Of a stretch of DNA of 5,236 nt, positions 1 to 4,652 are shown one piece after another. The DNA is from Gammaproteobacteria bacterium (GTDB lineage: Bacteria; Pseudomonadota; Gammaproteobacteria; Pseudomonadales; Pseudohongiellaceae): the NCBI GenBank assembly GCA_003451715.1, contig DMJN01000250.1:1-5236 (forward strand). Reading direction: 5' to 3'. A program made the translations under genes and the position numbers. The notes beneath the pieces were generated by a model that saw only the letters and a program-made list of their open reading frames with translations, was not told where the DNA came from and did no database searches. Every line of letters begins with the position of its first letter. The stretch's first letter is position 1.

Positions 1-36
1 TTTCAAAATAGAGTGCTTCATTTATCACTGTTTTTA

Positions 37-58
37 TTGAAGTTTTTCAAACTATAAT
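37..58 (+). promoter_or_regulatory. Possible promoter (-10 TATAAT) upstream of the first gene
   Basis: A perfect sigma-70 -10 hexamer, TATAAT, lies at 53-58 in AT-rich DNA. No good -35 hexamer sits 16-18 bases upstream, so recognition would depend on an activator or on the -10 alone. Just upstream is a short inverted repeat, TTGAA (37-41) and TTCAA (46-50) with a 4-base loop, which could be an operator half-site pair or chance in AT-rich sequence. The predicted transcript would start near 65, ahead of both candidate starts (ATG 105 and GTG 140) of the downstream gene. Confidence 0.3.
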
Positions 59-139
59 ACCGTTCGTTCATAAAGCATTTTGTATTACCCGCCCTTTTCA
101 TGACATGAGTAAACATCGCTCCTTCTGCTAACAGGTCTC

Positions 140-562
140 GTGGCTAGCCTGGTCATCATCGTTGCAATCCTGGCGTGGGGCATCTTTCGCAAGATGACCA
201 TGGATGAAGCCAGCCGCCAGCTAGCCATTAGCACCACCGAGGAAATTTTCAGTTCAGCATCCGGAAATCTCCTGGTACAGCGAGTTCACCCCACACTGCT
301 GGCACAGCGTCCTCCGGAATCACTAAATGGGCTGGTGGATTCGGTGCCAAGAATCATGGGCCCGCTCGAATCGATCTCGTCGATCAGTGGCGCCAGTGAT
401 GTCTCCTTGATGCCCGTCAGTTTCGGCCCGCCGACGGCCAGTTACGAGATACAGCTCACTTTTGGAGAGATTAGGGCGACGGCGCTGATGGAATTGGTCT
501 ATGAGCAAGGAAATTGGTGGTTCACAGCCTACCGAGTGGACTCGCCCTTGCTGTTGAACTGA
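140..562 (+). CDS. Small membrane-anchored protein of unknown function
   Basis: I do not recognise the family. From GTG 140 the product is 140 residues. Residues 2-16 are strongly hydrophobic, followed by R17 K18, which suggests an uncleaved membrane anchor with the remaining ~120 residues outside the membrane, probably in the periplasm. The C-terminal part (about 100-135, including GNWWFTAYRV) alternates hydrophobic and polar residues ending in a Trp-rich strand, as seen in small NTF2/cystatin-like periplasmic domains; that comparison is inference. The start is uncertain. GTG 140 has only a weak AGG upstream (133-135), and the hydrophobic reading continues upstream of it from about 122. An ATG at 105 in another frame encodes a basic N-terminus (MSKHRS) and would join this frame if one base were added between 113 and 131, giving a more typical anchor. 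The gene converges on the next with 16 bases between stops. Confidence 0.6.
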   Translation: MASLVIIVAILAWGIFRKMTMDEASRQLAISTTEEIFSSASGNLLVQRVHPTLLAQRPPESLNGLVDSVPRIMGPLESISSISGASDVSLMPVSFGPPTASYEIQLTFGEIRATALMELVYEQGNWWFTAYRVDSPLLLN

Positions 563-578
563 TTCGATGGCTGGCTGT

Positions 579-908
579 TTATTCCACCATCAAGCGATAC
601 ATGGAAGGAACCAGGATAATGCCACACACCAGAGCGAGTAGAACATCCCGATCTACACCCCAACTCATCAACACTGCCTCAGGCTGGTTGAAAGCCACAA
701 TCCCCACTATAACCGCGGCTATTACCAGCCAATTCTTACTCAATAACACCGCAACGATGATAAATGCAGCGGAAAAAATGATGACATTGTTATCTTGAAT
801 CCCGAATCGTGACAATGATTCACTGGCAATTGTTAGGCCTACTGTAATGAATACGACGATACCGCACAGGATGGGTTTTATTGATTTGTGTTTTCGTATT
901 TGTTGCAT
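579..908 (-). CDS. Small four-helix inner-membrane protein, function unknown
   Basis: This is a 109-residue protein I cannot assign to a family. The N-terminus is basic (residues 1-11 carry R5, K6, K8, K11). Four hydrophobic segments follow, at about 12-28, 42-56, 61-73 and 89-104, so it should be an integral inner-membrane protein. The short linkers contain charged residues (E30, R34, D39 and E77, D86, R87, D88). No catalytic motif or metal ligand cluster is visible. The start is well supported: AAGGA (920-916 on the minus strand) precedes the ATG by 7 bases, the best ribosome binding site in the window. The stop is TAA. It faces the preceding gene tail to tail, is transcribed alone, and has a candidate promoter at 980-1008. 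It could be an orphan or lineage-specific protein; the strong site and continuous hydrophobic pattern make a real gene more likely than chance. Confidence 0.75.
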   Translation of the reverse strand: MQQIRKHKSIKPILCGIVVFITVGLTIASESLSRFGIQDNNVIIFSAAFIIVAVLLSKNWLVIAAVIVGIVAFNQPEAVLMSWGVDRDVLLALVCGIILVPSMYRLMVE

Positions 909-913
909 GCCTG

Positions 914-921
914 CTTCCTTC
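914..921 (-). promoter_or_regulatory. Ribosome binding site of the four-helix membrane protein gene
   Basis: The minus strand reads GAAGGAAG here, containing the Shine-Dalgarno core AAGGA at 920-916. Its spacing of 7 bases to the ATG at 908 is near optimal and fixes the start of the gene. Confidence 0.75.
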
Positions 922-979
922 GATAAGCTGGGTTTACTTTCTAAACGCTTCTTTCAGGGATTGGTTTACCTTGAGACTA

Positions 980-1008
980 ACTATAGAACGAAGAATTCAC
1001 CCATTGAA
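980..1008 (-). promoter_or_regulatory. Candidate sigma-70 promoter for the membrane protein gene
   Basis: On the minus strand TTCAAT (1008-1003) and TATAGT (985-980) are separated by 17 bases. The -10 matches consensus at 5 of 6 positions and the -35 at 3 of 6. Transcription would begin near 973, leaving a leader of about 65 bases before the ATG at 908. The match is suggestive only. Confidence 0.3.
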
Positions 1009-1130
1009 ATAGCAAAATCCCAGTCTTTGACGTACTTCAAATCGGAATTGTGATCAATACGACACATCGAGCCCAGCCCCCACCAAATCAAAGGGTGGTA
1101 TAAGTGCGATTTAAGGCCTGATTGACGATC

Positions 1131-1147
1131 CCTGCCGAATGGGCAGG
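1131..1147. repeat. Short inverted repeat (hairpin)
   Basis: CCTGCC and GGCAGG pair perfectly around the loop GAATG. It is the most stable short hairpin in the gap. It would be a weak terminator on the plus strand, where no gene needs one, and lacks a T tract on the minus strand, so its role is unassigned. Confidence 0.35.
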
Positions 1148-1233
1148 TTTAAAATGGTGGCTTATTTCCACAAAGATACCGGGTATTCGGAGAAGGGTGG
1201 ACGGCCAGGGACCCAAAGAATGGGAGGGTGGGC

Positions 1234-2850
1234 TTATTCGGCTACTACCCGCAGCAATTGCTCATAGTCGCTGAAACCGGTGAATATTTTGTAGATGCCA
1301 TCCTGTTTCATGGTGCGCATACCATCCTTGAGCGCCTGGGCTCGAATGTCATCCAGATCGGCTTTCTTGTAAATCATTCCCTGTAAATCATGGGAACCCA
1401 CCAACAACTCGTGAATGCTGGTTCGTCCCTTGTAACCGGTACCACCACAAGCATCGCATCCGACAGCACCCATTAACTCGTGCGTGCCGAGATCCAGGTC
1501 TTTGAAATCTTCATCAAATTGTTCCTGGTTACCGTAGGCGTCGATCAGGTGGTCCAATTCTTTCTTATCCGGTTTATAGGGTGCTTTACATTTTGGACAT
1601 AGTGTACGCATAAGCCGCTGAGCCAATACCCCCAGCAATGCGTCGGAGAAATTTACTGGATCTAGACCCAAGTCTAACAGACGTGTGATCGTTTCCGGTG
1701 CGGAGTTTGTGTGCAGGGTGGAAAGTACCAGGTGTCCCGTTAAAGATGCCTCAACTCCGATGCTGGCAGTTTCCTCATCCCGCATCTCACCGATCAGGAT
1801 GACATCCGGGTCAGCACGCAGGAAGGCTCGCATCGCCGTGGCAAATGTAAAATCGATCTTGGGTATCTTCTGTACCTGCTGCAAGCCCGGTTGGGTAATC
1901 TCCACCAGGTCCTCTGCCGTCCAGATCTTACGCTCCGGCTTGTTGATATAGCCGAGAACGGCATGCAGCGTAGTCGTCTTACCGGAACCGGTAGGACCTA
2001 CTACCAGAAACAGGCCATGTGGATGCGACGACAACTCTATTACCTGTTCATGATTTGTCGGGGTCAGGTTCAGCTTATCCAGCGGCATTGCACTACCGGC
2101 AGCGAGAAGACGCAGCACCGCACTCTCTCCCTGCACCGTCGGCACGGTAGCGACACGTAGTTCCAGCTTCTTGCCGCGTACTTTCAATTTACACTTACCG
2201 TCCTGAAGCAAGCGCTTCTCCGCAATGTTGAGGCGGGAGATAACCTTGACGCGGGCAATTAGCGCAGCACAATGCTCCTTGGGAATCTTCAGAATCTCCC
2301 GGCAGATGCCGTCATCCCGGATTCTGACACCGCCCGGCGCAGCATCCTTACCCGGTTCGATATGAATATCAGACGCACCCATTCGCTCAGCTTCGGTGAT
2401 GATGCGATTTACCAGCTGGATGATCGCCGAGGTAGCAGCCAGACCTTCGTCTTCGTCATCCTCGTCGCTATCATCTAGTTCAATGCCACCTTCGTCCATG
2501 CCGGAGAAGATGTCATCGAAGCCTTCCTCGTACTCATCACCGCCTTCGCCGCGCAGAAACTTGATGATGTGTTCCGGTAGCCCAACCCGAAACACGTAGT
2601 TGCGGGCATTGACAACACCCTGGATTTCCATGATCCGCTGGTAATCAGAGGGATCATCGATGAGGATTACTGCTTCATCCTTATCGCCGGCAACCGGTAA
2701 CCACAGGTTGCTTTTCAGATAACTGACGCCGATGTTTTCCAACAGGTCCACTGGCAATTCGTGTTCCGAGTCGTACTTCATGTAGGGGACACGGTAGTAA
2801 TACTCCAGGGATTTACCAATCATGTCCGCCTCGATATCGAATTCTTCCAT
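1234..2850 (-). CDS. PilB/GspE/MshE-family secretion ATPase (C-terminal part of a GAF-ATPase reading frame)
   Basis: This is a cytoplasmic hexameric ATPase of the type II secretion / type IV pilus class, whose relatives power pilin polymerisation. Numbering from ATG 2850 (538 residues): an N-terminal GspE/MshE-like domain remnant at about 1-100; a very acidic linker at 101-136; the family motif SDIHIEP at 160-166; Walker A GPTGSGKTTT at 285-294; an Asp box beginning TAEDLVE at 311; Walker B with LRADPDVILIGEMRD at 344-358 (E355 the likely catalytic Glu); a His box TGHLVLSTLHTN at 371-382. A zinc-type tetracysteine set follows, CPKC (418-421) and CDAC (465-468), as in GspE and PilB but not in PilT. 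All ATPase motifs are intact. ATG 2850 is doubtful: no Shine-Dalgarno precedes it, and the same frame stays open to 2955 with sequence that looks like the start of the N-terminal domain. No pilus or secretion partner gene is adjacent, so the substrate is unknown. Stop TAA. Confidence 0.93.
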   Translation of the reverse strand: MEEFDIEADMIGKSLEYYYRVPYMKYDSEHELPVDLLENIGVSYLKSNLWLPVAGDKDEAVILIDDPSDYQRIMEIQGVVNARNYVFRVGLPEHIIKFLRGEGGDEYEEGFDDIFSGMDEGGIELDDSDEDDEDEGLAATSAIIQLVNRIITEAERMGASDIHIEPGKDAAPGGVRIRDDGICREILKIPKEHCAALIARVKVISRLNIAEKRLLQDGKCKLKVRGKKLELRVATVPTVQGESAVLRLLAAGSAMPLDKLNLTPTNHEQVIELSSHPHGLFLVVGPTGSGKTTTLHAVLGYINKPERKIWTAEDLVEITQPGLQQVQKIPKIDFTFATAMRAFLRADPDVILIGEMRDEETASIGVEASLTGHLVLSTLHTNSAPETITRLLDLGLDPVNFSDALLGVLAQRLMRTLCPKCKAPYKPDKKELDHLIDAYGNQEQFDEDFKDLDLGTHELMGAVGCDACGGTGYKGRTSIHELLVGSHDLQGMIYKKADLDDIRAQALKDGMRTMKQDGIYKIFTGFSDYEQLLRVVAE

Positions 2851-2955
2851 CAGGGTGCGAGAGACGGAACCACCGTAGAGTGATGTCTTGGTCTGCAGGT
2901 CTTCGAGTTCGACGGCGGAAATCTTGCTCTTCTGTACCAGGTAGTCGTATGGACC
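2851..2955 (-). other. 35 open codons between the TAG and the ATPase ATG, probably coding
   Basis: These codons are in frame with both the GAF segment upstream and the ATPase downstream. They contain no stop and no ATG, GTG or TTG. The translation begins GPYDYLVQKSKISAVELED and runs through a Gly-Gly and SVSRTL into the Met at 2850. The pattern LV-x4-I-x4-L-x2-L, then L-x4-DI-x4-IGKSL after the Met, resembles the two successive helical repeats of GspE/MshE N-terminal domains. The domain therefore appears to start here and not at 2850. CTG codons are the only conceivable alternative starts. Confidence 0.65.
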
Positions 2956-3555
2956 CTAGGTGCTTTGCAGTGAAGATCTGAATTGCTTGGCCAGCATCTG
3001 GCTGACCATCATGGCGTGTTTTAGATCAGTCTTGGTGAAATCCCGATCGCCTTCGAAGTTGATCAGCTGCATGACACCCAACAGGATCTCATCTTTGATG
3101 GGCACAACGATCTGGGATTTAACCTTCCAACCGCGTGCCTCACTGAAGCTGCTATCGAATTGCAGCCGAGGATGGATATCGGTCAGCTCCTGGCTATCCA
3201 TGACATTCTTAATAACCAGAGAACGTTGACTGAGTGCCACATAGCCGGACAGAGAAGTCGTGCTGAATGGAACTCGTATTTCGAGATTCTCATCATCATC
3301 GGGGTCACCGCCCCGAATACTGGAGAGAATCTCCTTGCCGTTATCAACCGATTGATAAATGGTAAACAACCTGACACCGAGGAGGTCGAGCAGGTCTTTC
3401 TCGACCTCCTTCATCGCCACCTTCAGCTTCTTGCTATATTTCAGACGTTGGTAGATTTTGGAGAGCTTTGCCACGAACTCGTCCCGCGGCTGTTCCGCAG
3501 ACGCGTCATCCGGTGTCTCAATTTCTACTTCATCTGTCGTTGCTGTTTCAGCCAT
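2956..3555 (-). CDS. GAF-domain sensory protein (N-terminal part of a GAF-ATPase reading frame)
   Basis: The product is 199 residues before the TAG. Residues 1-27 are acidic and low in complexity, as in a flexible tail. A GAF domain, a small-molecule or protein binding fold common in signalling proteins, fills about 42-195. The supporting motifs are SLSGYVALSQRSLVIKNV (101-118), KVKSQIVVPI (144-153), and LLGVMQLIN (158-166) followed by DFTKTDLKHAMM and the closing helix. No cysteine or histidine suggesting heme or iron binding stands out, and the ligand is unknown. The ATG at 3555 has only a weak purine-rich GAAAAAG upstream; the frame is closed by a TGA further up. It is read in the same direction and frame as the ATPase, and the next open codon follows the TAG directly, so it is more likely the sensor domain of one protein than a separate gene. 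Confidence 0.88.
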   Translation of the reverse strand: MAETATTDEVEIETPDDASAEQPRDEFVAKLSKIYQRLKYSKKLKVAMKEVEKDLLDLLGVRLFTIYQSVDNGKEILSSIRGGDPDDDENLEIRVPFSTTSLSGYVALSQRSLVIKNVMDSQELTDIHPRLQFDSSFSEARGWKVKSQIVVPIKDEILLGVMQLINFEGDRDFTKTDLKHAMMVSQMLAKQFRSSLQST

Positions 3556-3697
3556 ATGTGCTTTTTCACAATCCAGCCGATTTAATCATCTAGTGAGAGA
3601 CGATTCAGGCTCTATGCCACGCTGGATCTCTGTATCCCTTGTAGTGGAGGTCCTTGATAAGATTATCGGCCTCTATGGTAATCTTTTCTGATAATTT
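3556..3697. promoter_or_regulatory. Divergent intergenic region with likely promoters for both flanking genes
   Basis: This 142-base region separates two divergently read genes, so promoters must be here or within the genes. Toward the plus-strand gene, TTGATA (3654-3659) and GGTAAT (3677-3682) are 17 bases apart with 4 of 6 matches each. Toward the GAF gene I see only poor matches. An inverted repeat at 3659-3685 overlaps the plus-strand candidate. No gene or structured RNA is visible. Confidence 0.35.
3659..3685. repeat. 7-bp inverted repeat overlapping the candidate promoter
   Basis: AAGATTA (3659-3665) and TAATCTT (3679-3685) are perfect inverted copies separated by 13 bases, so their centres are about two helix turns apart, as in many dimeric repressor operators. 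A smaller pair, GATAA (3656-3660) and TTATC (3663-3667), overlaps the left arm, and GATAA recurs at 3690. The region is AT-rich, so chance is possible. Confidence 0.3.
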
Positions 3698-4573
3698 GTG
3701 GAACAGAACAAAATGCCAGCAATTTCAAGCAGTTTCAACCGATATTTGTGGATTCTGCCGGGCTGGTTATCGCTAATTTCGGGGGGCCTGGCCCAGATTC
3801 CCAGTTTTAATGAAGAACACAGGCAGTGGCTGGGCGAACGAATCTTTCTAAATGAGTGTAACGCTCGTTTCGAATGCCTGACCAGCTGGAACCCGGGAGA
3901 AGACTTTCCTTCCCTGGGCATCGGCCATTTCATCTGGTACCAGGCCGGACAGAGTGAGCCGTTCGAAGAGACCTTTCCGGGGCTGCTGGCTTTCTACGAT
4001 GAACAGCAGGTTGCGCTGCCGGTGTGGCTGAGAGAACCACTACAGCGCGAATCTCCGTGGCGCAGTCGTGAACAGTTCATGGCGCAACAGGATAGCCTTG
4101 GGATACAGGAATTGCGCACATTCCTGGCCACCACCAAGGGTGTGCAAATAGACTATATCAGCCGACGCCTGGATGGATCGCTACAGGAAATCCTGGGGCA
4201 CTTTCATGCGCAGCAACGAGCCGAGATGGAGGATCGGATTTACAGTCTCGCCAGCAGTCATCCTCCCTTAGGCCTGTACGCACTGATTGACTATGTGCAT
4301 TTCAAGGGCACTGGCCTCAACCCATCCGAACGCTATAGGGACCAGGGATGGGGATTGCTGCAGGTACTTCAGCAGATGCAATCCTCCACCGTAAGCCTGG
4401 AAAATTTCGTGGCCGCCGCCGAGGTCGTTCTGCGAAGAAGAGTCGACAACGCCCCAGTGGAACGTGACGAACAGCGCTGGCTGGCGGGGTGGGTAAATCG
4501 TTTACAGACTTATTTGCCTCTCCTTTCTCTCCCTTCTCTCGGTTCACTCGGATCTGGCAGTTCCGACCATTGA
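3698..4573 (+). CDS. Secreted conserved-type protein of unknown function, possibly lysozyme-like
   Basis: The product is 291 residues from GTG 3698, or 286 from ATG 3713 (residue 6); neither start has a clear Shine-Dalgarno, and I slightly favour the ATG. A signal peptide is evident: R15, a hydrophobic core at about 17-32, and likely cleavage after LA at 31-32. The mature part contains NEC-x6-CLTSWNPGEDFPSLGIGHFIWY at about 52-81. C53 and C60 could form a disulfide. The spacing of Glu, Thr/Gly and GIGH recalls the active-site region of phage T4-type lysozymes, where a catalytic Glu precedes a GIGH segment. A later stretch, YALIDYVHFKGTG (194-206) then WGLLQVLQQM (218-227), also recalls muramidase-like helices. 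These are resemblances only. The C-terminal 20 residues are a Leu/Ser/Gly tail. A role in peptidoglycan or the periplasm is inferred. It is followed by hisC after 79 bases. Confidence 0.8.
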   Translation: MEQNKMPAISSSFNRYLWILPGWLSLISGGLAQIPSFNEEHRQWLGERIFLNECNARFECLTSWNPGEDFPSLGIGHFIWYQAGQSEPFEETFPGLLAFYDEQQVALPVWLREPLQRESPWRSREQFMAQQDSLGIQELRTFLATTKGVQIDYISRRLDGSLQEILGHFHAQQRAEMEDRIYSLASSHPPLGLYALIDYVHFKGTGLNPSERYRDQGWGLLQVLQQMQSSTVSLENFVAAAEVVLRRRVDNAPVERDEQRWLAGWVNRLQTYLPLLSLPSLGSLGSGSSDH

Positions 4574-4597
4574 AGGAGATAGTGGCAGGAAGATCGC

Positions 4598-4624
4598 TTG
4601 CCGCAGTGAACAGATAGCTATAAC
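4598..4624 (+). promoter_or_regulatory. Weak candidate promoter for hisC
   Basis: TTGCCG (4598-4603) and TATAAC (4619-4624) match consensus at 4 and 5 of 6 positions, with a short 15-base spacer. Transcription would start near 4631, about 20 bases before the hisC ATG. Cotranscription from the upstream gene remains possible, as no terminator hairpin is visible between them. Confidence 0.28.
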
Positions 4625-4652
4625 CTTCGGCTTCTTAAACGATACCGCACCT

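Larger units (their letters stand above)
909..1233. other. Gap of 325 bases without a convincing gene
   Basis: This gap lies upstream of the membrane protein gene and downstream of the secretion ATPase gene. The part at 909-1010 holds the ribosome binding site and a candidate promoter of the membrane protein gene. A 6-bp perfect hairpin, CCTGCC (1131-1136) and GGCAGG (1142-1147) with a 5-base loop, is the clearest structure in the rest. On the plus strand it is followed by TTTAAAAT, not a proper T tract. On the minus strand, where a terminator for the ATPase gene would be needed, no T run follows. The hexamer GGGTGG occurs at 1093, 1195 and 1226, without further conserved flanks. I see no tRNA or recognisable small RNA. 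Confidence 0.5.
1234..3555 (-). pseudogene. Whole GAF-secretion ATPase gene interrupted by one in-frame TAG
   Basis: Reading from ATG 3555 to TAA 1234 gives 773 codons in a single frame with one interruption, TAG at codon 200 (2958-2956). Domain order is acidic tail, GAF, GspE/MshE-type N-terminal domain, acidic linker, ATPase core with tetracysteine zinc site. Everything but the TAG is intact, so if this is a nonsense mutation it is recent; a sequencing or assembly error would look the same. The codon could come from CAG or AAG by one change. As it stands, translation would yield a GAF protein alone, and the ATPase would need reinitiation at ATG 2850 without a ribosome binding site. Genuine separate genes or programmed readthrough are alternatives. 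I marked it as interrupted without claiming loss of function. Confidence 0.6.

Noticed and set aside
514..798. 94-codon plus-strand frame spanning the two small genes
   Set aside because: It overlaps the end of the first gene and runs antisense to the second, and has no ribosome binding site.
847..1053. 68-codon plus-strand frame across the gap
   Set aside because: Its first part is antisense to the well-supported membrane protein gene, it has no ribosome binding site, and its residue composition shows no domain pattern.
1131..1147. Hairpin as intrinsic terminator of the ATPase gene
   Set aside because: On the minus strand no T tract follows the stem, and the stem is only 6 bp. Termination there may be rho-dependent or elsewhere.
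1093..1231. GGGTGG repeated three times as a repeat array
   Set aside because: Spacing is irregular (102 and 31 bases) and flanks differ; six-base matches in G-rich sequence are expected by chance.
2848..2850. ATG at 2850 as an ordinary independent start of the ATPase gene
   Set aside because: No Shine-Dalgarno precedes it, it lies within what looks like one helical N-terminal domain, and the same frame is open upstream to the TAG. I kept the coordinate only because it is the first ATG after the stop.
2956..2958. TAG read as pyrrolysine or another recoded amino acid
   Set aside because: A single TAG with no pyl genes, no recoding element and no catalytic need at this linker position gives no support; mutation or error is simpler.
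3160..3585. 141-codon plus-strand frame opposite the GAF segment
   Set aside because: The minus-strand GAF motifs are unmistakable, and the plus-strand translation has no recognisable motif; it is an antisense shadow.
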